Positions 1 to 7,604 of a DNA stretch of 21,252 nucleotides are shown here, one piece after another. The position numbers and the translations under genes were made by a program. Origin of the DNA: Ch71 sp050945695 (GTDB lineage: Bacteria; Chloroflexota; Anaerolineae; DRVO01); contig JBMNTK010000044.1 of assembly GCA_050945695.1 (NCBI GenBank), positions 1-21,252 on the forward strand, read 5' to 3'. Below the pieces are notes generated by a model that did no database searches, was not told the DNA's origin, and worked only from the letters and a program-made list of their open reading frames with translations. The stretch's first letter is position 1, and the number at the start of each line of letters is the position of its first letter.

Positions 1-1026
1 GGCACAGTCATTCCCGCCCACCCGCTTGCCCTCACCGAGGATCGCCGGCTGGACGAGCGCCATCAGCGCGCCCTCACCCGCTACTACTGCGCGGCCGGGG
101 TCGGTGGGGTGGCGGTGGCAGTGCACACCACCCAGTTCGAGATCCGGGAGCCGGAGTTCGCCCTCCTAGAGCCGGTGCTCACCCTGGCCGCGGAAGAGGT
201 GCGCGCCTACCGGCAGAAGGCCGGCCGCGACGTGGCCCTCATCGCCGGTGTGGTCGGCAACACAGAGCAGGCCGTTCGAGAGGCGGAACTGGCCGCGCGT
301 CTGGGCTACCACGCGGTGCTTCTCAGCCTGGCTGCTCTCAAGCAGGCCGACACCGAGACGCTCATCCGGCACTGCCGGGAGGTCGCGCGGGTCATGCCCC
401 TGTTCGGCTTCTACCTGCAGCCGGCCGTGGGCGGGCGTGTCCTTCCCTACGAGTTCTGGCGCCGGTTCGCCGAGATCGAGAACGTGATCGCCATCAAGAT
501 GGCGCCCTTCAACCGCTACCAGACCATTGACGTGGTGCGCGGCGTGGCGGAGGCGGGCCGGGCCGGCGACATCGCCCTCTACACCGGCAACGATGACCAC
601 ATCCTCCTGGATCTGCTGACCCCGTTCCCCTTCCGGGTGAACGGCAAGCCGGTGATGGCTCGGATCGTGGGTGGGCTGCTGGGCCAGTGGGCCGTGTGGA
701 CGCGGCGGGCGGTGGAGATGCACGCTCTGGTCCGGCGCCTGGCCGAGTCCGACTCCCCCATCCCTCAGGACATCCTGGGTGCCGCCAACGAGCTCACCGA
801 CGCCAACGCCGCCCTGTTCGACGTGGCCAACAACTACGCCGGCTGCATCGCCGGCATCAACGAAGTGCTTCGGCGCCAAGGCCTGTTGGCAAGCAATGCC
901 TGCCTCAACCCCAGGGAGTGCCTCTCCCCCGGCCAGGCGGCCGAGATCACCCGCGTGCAGGAGGCCTACCCGGGCCTCCAGGACGATGACTTCGTGGCTG
1001 AACACCTCGACGAGTGGCTGTCCTGA
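1..1026 (+). CDS. Dihydrodipicolinate synthase / N-acetylneuraminate lyase family aldolase (5' end outside window)
   Basis: The reading frame is open from base 1, so the gene begins upstream; 341 residues are visible, ending in TGA. The family forms a TIM barrel with a Schiff-base lysine and catalyses pyruvate-dependent aldol or dehydratase reactions. The candidate Schiff-base lysine is K166 of the fragment in the motif AIKMAP, and the partner tyrosine is Y138 in FGFYLQP, at the usual spacing. The usual GTTGE loop is replaced by VHTTQ, and the stretch after the lysine diverges from DapA, so lysine biosynthesis is unlikely. It faces a galactonate-dehydratase-like gene. That neighbour suggests, by inference, cleavage of a 2-keto-3-deoxy sugar acid or a related compound. 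The family call is secure; the substrate is unknown. Confidence 0.85.
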   Translation, partial: GTVIPAHPLALTEDRRLDERHQRALTRYYCAAGVGGVAVAVHTTQFEIREPEFALLEPVLTLAAEEVRAYRQKAGRDVALIAGVVGNTEQAVREAELAARLGYHAVLLSLAALKQADTETLIRHCREVARVMPLFGFYLQPAVGGRVLPYEFWRRFAEIENVIAIKMAPFNRYQTIDVVRGVAEAGRAGDIALYTGNDDHILLDLLTPFPFRVNGKPVMARIVGGLLGQWAVWTRRAVEMHALVRRLAESDSPIPQDILGAANELTDANAALFDVANNYAGCIAGINEVLRRQGLLASNACLNPRECLSPGQAAEITRVQEAYPGLQDDDFVAEHLDEWLS

Positions 1027-1053
1027 TGCGGGACGGCACTGGGAGTCACCCCG

Positions 1054-1088
1054 AGGAGCAGGGGCGCGGTGTCCGCGCCCCTGCTCCT
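1054..1088. terminator. Bidirectional hairpin between two convergent genes
   Basis: Bases 1055-1069 and 1073-1087 form a perfect 15-bp GC-rich stem with a TGT loop, and an outer A-T pair (1054/1088) extends it to 16 bp. It lies 28 bases after the stop of the aldolase and 8 bases from the stop of the convergent dehydratase gene, so it can serve both. There is no long T run, so it is either a weak intrinsic terminator or a 3'-end stabilising hairpin. Confidence 0.7.
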
Positions 1089-1095
1089 TGCCCGC

Positions 1096-2214
1096 TTACC
1101 ACTCGCTGACGCAGCCATCCTCGTCATAGGCGGCCGGGTTGCACCAGAGACCCTCGTCCGCATATTCGGCCAGCCCTTCCTCATTCACCTCGATCCCCAG
1201 CCCCGGGCCCTGAGGCACCCGAACGCAGCCCTCCTCCAGGACGAAAGGCGTCTTGAGGTAACCCTGCCCCAGAGTGACGTGCTCCTGCAGGGCGAAGTTG
1301 GGGATGCAGGCGTCCAGTTGCAGGCAGGCCGCCAGCGCCACCGGCCCCAGCGGACAGTGCGGCGCCACGGCCACGAAGTGCGCCTCGGCCATGGCGGCGA
1401 TGAAGCGGCACTCCAGTATTCCCCCGGCATGAGACAGATCCGGCTGCAGGATGGCCGCGGCCCGCTGGGCCAGCACGTCCCGGAAGCCCCACTTCGTGTA
1501 AAGCCTCTCTCCGGTGGCGATGGGGATGCTGGTGGAGCGCGCCACCTCGGCCAGCGCCTCGACGCTCTCCGGTAGGCACGGCTCCTCGATGAAGGCCAAG
1601 TCGTAGGGCTCGAGCGCCCGGGCGATCCGTATAGCCAAGGCCGGGCTGGTGCGCCCATGCAGGTCCACGCCGATACTCACCCCGGGGCCGACCGCCTCCC
1701 TCAGGGCCTCGATCCGCTCGGCCAAGCGCCGAATCACCTCCGGTGGCTCCACAGGACCCCGCCCCGGGTCGGGCCCGCCAGTCTTGACGGCCGTGAAACC
1801 CTGGGCCACCGCTTCCCGGCCGGCCTGGGCGAGCGCTTCCGGGGTATCCCCGCCCACGTGCCGGTACAGGCGGATGCGCTCCCGTACGGCCCCGCCCAAC
1901 ATAGCGTGGACCGGCACGTCCAGCCATCGGCCCACGATATCCCACAGTGCCTGCTCGAGCCCGCTGATGGCAGAGCACTGGATGGGGCCTCCGCGGTAGA
2001 AGGCATGCCGATACATCCTCTGCCACAAATGCTGGATACGGCGAGGGTCCTCCCCCAGCAGTCTGTCTCGCCAGTGGCCAATCTCCGCCGCCACCGCCGG
2101 GATGTGGCCCTCCAGCGTCGCCTCGCCCCAGCCCACGATGCCTTCGTCAGTGGTCACCTTCACCAGCAACCACCGGGGCTTCACGGCCAGCGTGTCCACC
2201 GCCACGATGCGCAT
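1096..2214 (-). CDS. Mandelate racemase/muconate-lactonizing enzyme family protein, D-galactonate dehydratase-like
   Basis: This 372-residue protein has the length of E. coli DgoD (382). Enolase-superfamily sugar-acid dehydratases abstract the alpha proton and eliminate the beta hydroxyl to give a 2-keto-3-deoxy acid, using Mg2+. Visible features are the N-terminal capping domain (about 1-115), the barrel lysine in TAVKTGG (K144), metal ligands D184 (in VDLHGR), E210 (FIEEP) and E236 (ATGERLY), and the general acid/base histidines H186 and H286 (PHCPLGP). QPDLSHAGG and the H-x-P-L-G motif closely resemble galactonate dehydratases. I chose the ATG at 2214 because GAGGAGA sits just upstream; a start 18 codons earlier lacks such a site. 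It faces an aldolase-family gene, which suits a sugar-acid pathway. Related acids such as gluconate or an uncommon aldonate cannot be excluded. Confidence 0.85.
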   Translation of the reverse strand: MRIVAVDTLAVKPRWLLVKVTTDEGIVGWGEATLEGHIPAVAAEIGHWRDRLLGEDPRRIQHLWQRMYRHAFYRGGPIQCSAISGLEQALWDIVGRWLDVPVHAMLGGAVRERIRLYRHVGGDTPEALAQAGREAVAQGFTAVKTGGPDPGRGPVEPPEVIRRLAERIEALREAVGPGVSIGVDLHGRTSPALAIRIARALEPYDLAFIEEPCLPESVEALAEVARSTSIPIATGERLYTKWGFRDVLAQRAAAILQPDLSHAGGILECRFIAAMAEAHFVAVAPHCPLGPVALAACLQLDACIPNFALQEHVTLGQGYLKTPFVLEEGCVRVPQGPGLGIEVNEEGLAEYADEGLWCNPAAYDEDGCVSEW

Positions 2215-2239
2215 GGTTCTCTCCTCAATCCGGGACCCC

Positions 2240-2268
2240 TTGTCCCCCACCGGGCCCCATGCTAACAT
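2240..2268 (+). promoter_or_regulatory. Possible promoter of the slipin gene
   Basis: TTGTCC (2240-2245) and TAACAT (2263-2268) are 17 bases apart, each matching 4 of 6 consensus positions, about 58 bases before the slipin start. It lies in the short divergent region between the dehydratase and slipin genes. This is a weak match and should be treated as a candidate only. Confidence 0.3.
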
Positions 2269-2326
2269 CCCTTACATCTGCCCGCCTTAGCCTCTCTTGA
2301 CGCGGGCACAGGGAGGAATCTGGCTC

Positions 2327-3169
2327 ATGGACGACCTCATTGGGGCCCTGTTTTCAAGCCTGGGCATAATCCTCTTCTTGCTCGTCATCATTCTCAGTTC
2401 GGCCGTGAAGGTTGTCCAGGAATACGAGCGCGGGGTGATCTTCCGCTTGGGCCGGCTGGTAGGCGCCAAGGGGCCGGGGCTGTTCTTCATCGTGCCCTTA
2501 GCCGACCGGATGGTGAAGGTTGACCTGCGTGTAGTCACCCTGGACATCCCCTCACAGGAGGCCATCACCCGAGACAACGTGACCGTCAAGGTCAACGCGG
2601 TGGCCTACTTCCGAGTGGTGAACCCCGAGGACGCCGTAACCAAGGTCGAGGACTACCGGCGGGCCACCTGGCAGATCGCCCAGACCACCCTGCGCAGCGT
2701 GCTGGGCCAGTCGGAACTCGATGAGCTTCTGGCCCATCGAGACGAGATCAACCAGAAGCTGCAGCAGATCATTGATGAGCAGACCGAGCCTTGGGGCATC
2801 AAGGTGAGCGTGGTCGAGGTCAAGGACGTCGAGCTGCCCCAGACCCTGCAGCGCGCCATGGCCGCCCAGGCCGAGGCCGAGCGCGAACGCCGCGCCAAGG
2901 TGATCCACGCCGAGGGCGAGTTCCAGGCCTCTCAGCAGCTTTCCGCCGCCGCCAAGGTCATGGCCGAGCATCCCGAAGCCATCCAGCTCCGCTACCTGCA
3001 GACGCTCACCGAGATTGCCGTGGAGAAGAACAGCACCATTCTGTTCCCGCTGCCCATAGACCTGTTCTCGGTCTTCATGAGACAGCAACAGGGGACCACT
3101 CCTCCTACCCCGCGGTACATCCCGGTGGAAGGTGAGGGCCGGGGAGAGACCGGCCCCAGGAGCGCCTAG
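2327..3169 (+). CDS. Slipin family (SPFH/stomatin-like) membrane protein
   Basis: The protein has 280 residues. A single hydrophobic N-terminal segment (about 4-27) is followed directly by an SPFH/Band 7 domain (about 30-190), recognised by YERGVIFRLGR, GPGLFFIVP, the VDLRVVTLDIPSQEAITRDN region and the ELPQTLQRAMAAQAEAERERRA stretch split over 170-200. The alanine/glutamate-rich segment (about 185-225) is the usual coiled coil. Stomatins and slipins oligomerise on membranes and scaffold or protect other membrane proteins. Bacterial slipins are often paired with an NfeD partner, and none is present next to this gene. The ATG at 2327 was chosen because GGGAGGAAT lies 8 bases upstream. A DUF89 gene follows on the same strand 35 bases later. 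Confidence 0.92.
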   Translation: MDDLIGALFSSLGIILFLLVIILSSAVKVVQEYERGVIFRLGRLVGAKGPGLFFIVPLADRMVKVDLRVVTLDIPSQEAITRDNVTVKVNAVAYFRVVNPEDAVTKVEDYRRATWQIAQTTLRSVLGQSELDELLAHRDEINQKLQQIIDEQTEPWGIKVSVVEVKDVELPQTLQRAMAAQAEAERERRAKVIHAEGEFQASQQLSAAAKVMAEHPEAIQLRYLQTLTEIAVEKNSTILFPLPIDLFSVFMRQQQGTTPPTPRYIPVEGEGRGETGPRSA

Positions 3170-3204
3170 CCCTGGAACACCGCCCTAGCCTACCACCGCC
3201 ACTC

Positions 3205-4371
3205 ATGACCTCAGAGCCCGGGTCATTCGCCCGGGCTACTATCGAGGAGCGCAAGCCAGCCATCCTGGCCGAGGTGCTGGCTCATTCCCCCCAGCCGGAG
3301 GAGATCCGCCCCGCCCTGGAGGCACTCGCGGAGGAGATACGACACGGTCCCGTCGTCCCTCCCCCGCGAGACGTGCCCCTGTACGCAGAGTGGCTGGCCC
3401 ACTATCAGCGCTGGCAGGGGCGAACCTGGCTGGAGATCCCCTGGTACTTCGCCGAGTCCTACTTCTACGTTCGGCTCCTGCACGCCATCGGTTACTTCGC
3501 CGGCCGCCACCCGGACCCGTTCGCCAAGCAGAAGGAAGACCTGCTCACCCAGTGCGGCCCCGTGGTGGCGTCCTTGGCGCGGGCTCAACAGGTGATCGAG
3601 GACCTCGCGCCCGAGGAGGCCTTCGGCGTGCTTGCCCATCGCAGTCTGTGGGGCAACCGCATGGACCTGAGCAACCTGGCCGTGGCCGAACGCCACCGCG
3701 GCGATGCCTCACACCTGGACCAAGCCACACCGGTGGTGGACGACTGCGGCATCGCCTTCCGGACCCTCTCCCAGGCTTCCGCCCCACAGGTGACCTTCCT
3801 GTGCGATAACGCCGGCCCGGAGCTGGTCTCGGACCTACACATGGCTTCCTGGCTACTGGACCATGCGGCCGAGCGAGTGGCGCTGGAGGTCAAACCTCAG
3901 CCCTTCTTCGTCTCGGATGCTATGGCCAAGGAGGTGCACGCCACCATTGCCTTCCTGCGGGAGAGCGACGACCAGACCGCGCGAGGCCTGGGTGAGAGGC
4001 TGGCGGGCGCGCTAGAGGCGGGTGCCCTGAGCGTGCGCGAGCACCCCTTCTGGTGTGGCCCGGATCACTATGACTGCCTGCCAGAGGACCTGAGAGCCCG
4101 GCTCGGCCAGGCGACGCTGGTGATCTCCAAGGGGGACGTGAACTACCGCCGCTTCCTGCGCGACCGGCACTGGCCCTTCACGACACCCATCGAGGAGGCA
4201 GCCGCCGGCCTCCCGGCCCCGGTTCTGCTTCTGCGCACCTTCAAGGGGGAGTTGGCCGCCGGCCTGTCGGCCGAGACCGTGGCTCAGCTGGCCGCCGAGG
4301 ACCCAGACTGGCTGATCAGCGGCCGTCAGGGCGTGGCCCAGTATCGGGAAAGGGCGAAGGACGCGCTGTAG
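3205..4371 (+). CDS. DUF89 / ARMT1-like damage-control phosphatase family protein
   Basis: This 388-residue protein resembles the larger, ARMT1-like subfamily of DUF89 rather than the short bacterial type. Recognisable motifs are LWGNRMDLS (N151), CDNAGPELVSD (D201, N202), PFFVSDAM, ISKGDVNYRR (K309, G310, D311) and LLLRTFKGE (K347). These correspond to the metal- and phosphate-binding residues of the family. DUF89 proteins are metal-dependent phosphatases thought to remove phosphate from damaged or surplus sugar phosphates. The exact substrate is unknown, and protein carboxyl methylation reported for human ARMT1 should not be assumed. No clear ribosome binding site precedes the ATG at 3205. 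The last leucine codon and stop (CTGTAG) lie inside a repeat element shared with 8938-8954. Confidence 0.85.
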   Translation: MTSEPGSFARATIEERKPAILAEVLAHSPQPEEIRPALEALAEEIRHGPVVPPPRDVPLYAEWLAHYQRWQGRTWLEIPWYFAESYFYVRLLHAIGYFAGRHPDPFAKQKEDLLTQCGPVVASLARAQQVIEDLAPEEAFGVLAHRSLWGNRMDLSNLAVAERHRGDASHLDQATPVVDDCGIAFRTLSQASAPQVTFLCDNAGPELVSDLHMASWLLDHAAERVALEVKPQPFFVSDAMAKEVHATIAFLRESDDQTARGLGERLAGALEAGALSVREHPFWCGPDHYDCLPEDLRARLGQATLVISKGDVNYRRFLRDRHWPFTTPIEEAAAGLPAPVLLLRTFKGELAAGLSAETVAQLAAEDPDWLISGRQGVAQYRERAKDAL

Positions 4372-4425
4372 GGGCGGGGCACCGCCGCCGCCCGTTCCTC
4401 TGGAAGAGGTGGTCGCCGGGGGAGC

Positions 4426-4480
4426 GACGCCGGGGGCTGAACCCCCCGGCTACCTAGGCGAAGCCGGCCCTTCGGCCGGC
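4426..4480 (+). repeat. R1 repeat, 55 bp, exact inverted copy at 9437-9491
   Basis: R1 holds two tandem hairpins: an 8-bp stem with a 6-base loop at about 4429-4450, and a 7-bp stem with a CTTC loop at 4463-4480. They are separated by a spacer containing the palindrome CCTAGG. Reading 9437-9491 on the opposite strand gives the same 55 bases without mismatch. A third, shorter copy of 33 identical bases lies at 9021-9053 in direct orientation. Confidence 0.9.
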
Positions 4481-4492
4481 ATGCCGACAATG

Positions 4493-4542
4493 CCCGGGTA
4501 GGGGCGGTGCGGAGGGCTTTGGCCCGGAGCCCCGTCCGCCCT
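4493..4542 (+). repeat. R2 repeat, second copy at 9175-9222
   Basis: It begins CCCGGGTAGGGGCGGTGCGG and continues GGGCTTTGGCCCGGAG. The copy at 9175-9222 differs by a few substitutions and a short indel near its end. The core GTAGGGGCGGTGCGGA (4498-4513) also occurs inverted and exact at 9558-9573, and with one change at 9181-9196. Confidence 0.75.
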
Positions 4543-4544
4543 CT

Positions 4545-4568
4545 GGGGCAGGCGCGGCGGCCTGCCCC
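4545..4568. repeat. R3 hairpin repeat
   Basis: GGGGCAGGC (4545-4553) pairs with GCCTGCCCC (4560-4568) in a perfect 9-bp stem with a 6-base loop. The same stem with a different loop is found at 9345-9368, so the arms are conserved and the loop is not. Confidence 0.7.
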
Positions 4569-4667
4569 TGCACGGACGTCGCCCCGGCGACAGCCCACAC
4601 CCCGGCGTAATGCCGCCCCCTTGGCCGCCACGCACGGAGCAGGACATCCGGTGCCAGGCGGACATCC

Positions 4668-5144
4668 TCAGGGCTCGCCCCTCCACTCCTCGACCAGCGC
4701 CAGCACCCTCTGCGCCGCCTCATCCACCGCCCGCTCGACCTCTGGGCTGAGCTCCAGCCCGACCTCCACCCTCACGGGCTCCACTCCCACCACGGCAGCA
4801 CGGGCCGGCTGCCACCCGCGCAGCCGCGCCAAGGCAAAGACGCTGGGCAGACTCAGGTCGTGCGCCGTCACCACGCCCGTGGCCCAGGACGTGGCTTCCT
4901 CATCCAGAAGGGTGCTCACGGTGCCACCCGGCAGCCCTGATCGGAGGCAGTCCACCACCACCAGGTGATCGGCCTCCTCTATGGGGCCCAGCAGCTCCAG
5001 GCCCAGCGTCCCGCCATCGAGCACTCTCACGCCCGGTACGCCCTCCAGGAGCGGAGCTAGGCGGGCAGCCACGTGCACCCCCACGCCCTCGTCACCTAGG
5101 AGCAGGTTCCCCACTCCCAACACTAGGATCGTCGGCGAGGGCAT
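4668..5144 (-). CDS. [NiFe] hydrogenase maturation protease (HyaD/HybD/HupD family)
   Basis: This 158-residue endopeptidase removes the C-terminal extension of the hydrogenase large subunit after the Ni-Fe centre is inserted. The N-terminal signature LGVGNLLLGDEGVGV is intact. The three expected nickel-sensing ligands are E19, D65 (VVVDCL) and H95 (TAHDLSL), close to E16, D62 and H93 of E. coli HybD. The ATG at 5144 shares one base with the TGA of the cytochrome gene (TGATG), typical of translational coupling; a GTG one codon earlier is also possible. As last gene of the operon it acts on the large subunit encoded at 5892-7604, which carries a cleavable tail. Confidence 0.93.
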   Translation of the reverse strand: MPSPTILVLGVGNLLLGDEGVGVHVAARLAPLLEGVPGVRVLDGGTLGLELLGPIEEADHLVVVDCLRSGLPGGTVSTLLDEEATSWATGVVTAHDLSLPSVFALARLRGWQPARAAVVGVEPVRVEVGLELSPEVERAVDEAAQRVLALVEEWRGEP

Positions 5145-5863
5145 CACTCCGGGCTATGCTCCTCCGGCCAGTACTTGTGTCCATCGAACATGCTGCTCAT
5201 CGTGCCTAGCTCGCCCAGGTTGTCATCGCGTATGGCCAGGTAGAGGTGCACGGCAAAGAAGATGAGCAGGAACCACATGATGATGTGGTGCCAGAGGCGA
5301 ATGCTCTGGTCTGTGGTGATGCTGAACACCCAGCCGAAGAGCGGCCAGAAGATGCTGGTGGGGTTCCCATAGGAATACAGCGCCCAGCCGGTCACTACCT
5401 CGAGCACCAGGATCAGGAGCATGATCCCGTAGGTCACCGCGGCCAGGGGATTGTGCCCGACCCCGTGAGGGGCTTCCCAACGCAGGAACAGGTAGAACTT
5501 GACCTGTTCCACCATGAGCCGGAGCGAGTTCCGAATCTGGGTCCAGTTCCCGAAGGGGAACCAGCAGCGCCAGCAGCTGTAGGCGTTGCCGGCGAAGAAC
5601 CAGTACAGCCGCACCAGAACCGACACCGTGAGCACGATGGCGGAGATGAAGTGAACCAGCCTGGCACCGGCCATGATGCCGAGCGCCTCGTCCGCCGCCA
5701 CTGCCGCTGTAGGGTCAACACCGGACAGGATGAACGGGTTGCCGATGTAGTACCCCGTTATCGCCAGCGGGACCATGGCGAGAAAGTGCGACCAGTGCCA
5801 GAACCGCACCGGCCACTCCCACACGTAGGTACGCCGGTAGACCTGTTTGCTTTCCGCAGCCAC
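5144..5863 (-). CDS. Ni/Fe-hydrogenase b-type cytochrome subunit (HyaC/HupC family)
   Basis: The 239-residue integral membrane protein transfers electrons from the hydrogenase small subunit to the quinone pool through two b hemes. Four hydrophobic segments are visible, at about 24-44, 67-90, 139-165 and 190-211. Conserved histidines suited to heme ligation are H23/H26 (FWHWSH), H71 (RLVHFISA), H192/H193 (RLWHHII) and H206 (FAVHLYL). The motif VWEWPVRFWHW near the N-terminus is typical of the family. The start is GTG at 5863, with AGAGGAG upstream. It lies 28 bases after the large-subunit stop and overlaps the protease gene by one base. Confidence 0.93.
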   Translation of the reverse strand: MAAESKQVYRRTYVWEWPVRFWHWSHFLAMVPLAITGYYIGNPFILSGVDPTAAVAADEALGIMAGARLVHFISAIVLTVSVLVRLYWFFAGNAYSCWRCWFPFGNWTQIRNSLRLMVEQVKFYLFLRWEAPHGVGHNPLAAVTYGIMLLILVLEVVTGWALYSYGNPTSIFWPLFGWVFSITTDQSIRLWHHIIMWFLLIFFAVHLYLAIRDDNLGELGTMSSMFDGHKYWPEEHSPE

Positions 5864-5891
5864 TTTAGTGCTCCTCTAACTGACAATGCGC

Positions 5892-7604
5892 TTACAGCAC
5901 GTTCACACGCGAGATCTCTCGGCCCTCCGCATCCAGAAGATGGACCGCGCAGGCCAGGCAGGGGTCGAACGAGTGGATCGTCCGCAGGATCTCCAGAGGC
6001 CGGCTGGGGTCCGCCAGCGGAGTGCCCACCAGTGCCTGCTCATAGGGACCGGGCTGCCCATTGGCATCCCGGGGCGAGGCGTTCCAGGTAGTGGGCACGA
6101 CGCACTGGTAGTTGGATATCAAGCCGTTCTGGATGTGCACCCAGTGCCCCAGGGCCCCTCGAGGCGCTTCGTGCAGGCCGAATCCCACCGCCTCCTGAGG
6201 CCAGGTGGAGGGATCCCACCTTTCGCCGGAGTGGATGCGCAGATCCCCGGCGGCCATGTTGGCGGCCAGCTCGTTCACCCACCCCTCGAGCTGCTCGGCC
6301 AGGAGTAGGGCCTCGATTCCTCGTGCGGCCGTGCGCCCCAGGGTGGAGAAGAGAGCCTCAGGCCCCACCTCCAGCCGCGACAGCACCATGTCCACCAGCT
6401 CTCGCACCCGCGGGTGCCCGGCAGCGTAGGCTATGAGCATTCGGGCCAGGGGGCCGACCTCGGTGGGCGCATCCTCGTAGCGCGGGGCTTTGACCCAGGA
6501 GTACTTGCCTTCCACGTCCAGGAACTCATAGGGCGGCTCTGGCCCGGTGTAGCGGGGGCGCGTCTCGCCCAGGCCCGGATGCAGCGGCGTCTGATCCCCT
6601 TGCTCGTACACGTACCACGAGTGGGTGATGTACTCGGAGATGGCCGAGAGGTCTACCGGCAGGACCTGCGAGAGGTCGCGGTTCACGATCCGGCCGGCCG
6701 GCAGGAACATCTCGGGCTCATCCAGCGAGTCCTGAAGCGGGTAGTCTCCGTAGGAGAGGTAGTTGCTCACCCCGCCGCCGATCCCAGCCCAGTCCTTATA
6801 GAAGGAAGCGACCAGGAGCAGATCGGGGATGTAGACGCGGCTTACGAAGTCCACCGCATCTCTCGCCAGTGACTGCAGGAATCCGATCCCGCGGGCGTTG
6901 AGGGCGTTCTGGCTATTGGGATCCACCGGATGGGCCACGCCCCCCACGAGCAGGGTCTGGATGTGCGGGTTCTTGGACCCGATCAGCGCGTGGAGGCGGA
7001 TGAACCGGCGCTGGAACTCCAGTGCATCCAGATAATGGGAGACGGCCAGCAGGTTGCCCTCCGGCGGCAGGCGGTAGGCGGGATGGCCCCAGTAGGCGCT
7101 GGCCAGGAAGCCGGGCTGCCCGCTCTCCACCAGGGCGCGTATGCGCGCCTGCACCGCCGCAAAGTGCTCTGGCCCCGAGCGATCCCAGTCGGAGATGGAC
7201 GCGGCCAGCTCCGCCGTGGCGGCCGGGTCGGCCTGAAGGGCGCTGCCCACGTCCACCCAGTCCAGGGCATGCAGGATGTAGAAGTGGATCACGTGATCCT
7301 GGACGTTCTGGGCTCCCATGATCAGGTTGCGGATGAGCCGGGCGTTGGGAGGAATGGTGATGCCCAGGGCGTTCTCCACTGCCCGTACGGAAGCAATGGC
7401 GTGCACTGTGGTGCACACCCCGCAGATGCGCTGGGTGAAGAGCCAGGCGTCTCTAGGGTCACGCCCCCGAAGCACGATCTCCATACCGCGGAACATGGTG
7501 CCAGATGCCCATGCTTCCCGTACTTCGCCGTCGCCCAGAGCAGCCTCAATGCGAAGATGGCCCTCGATTCTTGTAATGGGGTCAATAACGATACGCTCTT
7601 CCAC
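5892..7604 (-). CDS. [NiFe] hydrogenase large subunit, group 1 (uptake type)
   Basis: This 570-residue catalytic subunit carries the Ni-Fe(CN)2CO centre. The N-terminal metal motif is QRICGVCTTVH (C61, C64, H68), preceded by FRGMEIVLRGRDP. The C-terminal motif DPCLACAVH gives C549 and C552, with cleavage expected after H555. That leaves a 15-residue tail ending SRVNVL, for removal by the protease of this operon. Length and motifs fit the membrane-bound respiratory group 1 enzymes (HyaB/HybC/HupL). The start is GTG at 7604, immediately after the TAA of the small-subunit gene and behind GGAGGAGG, so the two are translationally coupled. It has no signal peptide of its own and would be co-exported with the Tat-tagged small subunit. 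No Hyp maturation genes lie in the window, so they must be elsewhere. Confidence 0.97.
   Translation of the reverse strand: MEERIVIDPITRIEGHLRIEAALGDGEVREAWASGTMFRGMEIVLRGRDPRDAWLFTQRICGVCTTVHAIASVRAVENALGITIPPNARLIRNLIMGAQNVQDHVIHFYILHALDWVDVGSALQADPAATAELAASISDWDRSGPEHFAAVQARIRALVESGQPGFLASAYWGHPAYRLPPEGNLLAVSHYLDALEFQRRFIRLHALIGSKNPHIQTLLVGGVAHPVDPNSQNALNARGIGFLQSLARDAVDFVSRVYIPDLLLVASFYKDWAGIGGGVSNYLSYGDYPLQDSLDEPEMFLPAGRIVNRDLSQVLPVDLSAISEYITHSWYVYEQGDQTPLHPGLGETRPRYTGPEPPYEFLDVEGKYSWVKAPRYEDAPTEVGPLARMLIAYAAGHPRVRELVDMVLSRLEVGPEALFSTLGRTAARGIEALLLAEQLEGWVNELAANMAAGDLRIHSGERWDPSTWPQEAVGFGLHEAPRGALGHWVHIQNGLISNYQCVVPTTWNASPRDANGQPGPYEQALVGTPLADPSRPLEILRTIHSFDPCLACAVHLLDAEGREISRVNVL

Larger units (their letters stand above)
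4366..4620. repeat. Intergenic repeat cluster A (mosaic of short GC-rich palindromes)
   Basis: The space between the convergent DUF89 and hydrogenase-protease genes is filled with elements that recur in cluster B (8938-9592). They are: a 17-base opener at 4366-4382 identical to 8938-8954; the 55-bp element R1 at 4426-4480; the element R2 at 4493-4542, about 90% identical to 9175-9222 over its core; and the hairpin at 4545-4568, matched by one at 9345-9368. A GTCGCC/GGCGAC inverted repeat follows around 4578-4591. ORFs through this region are judged spurious. I see no gene from 4372 to 4667. Confidence 0.75.

Noticed and set aside
5246..6308. Plus-strand ORFs of 281 and 140 codons over the cytochrome and the end of the large-subunit gene
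   Set aside because: They are antisense shadows; the opposite strand encodes unmistakable hydrogenase proteins.
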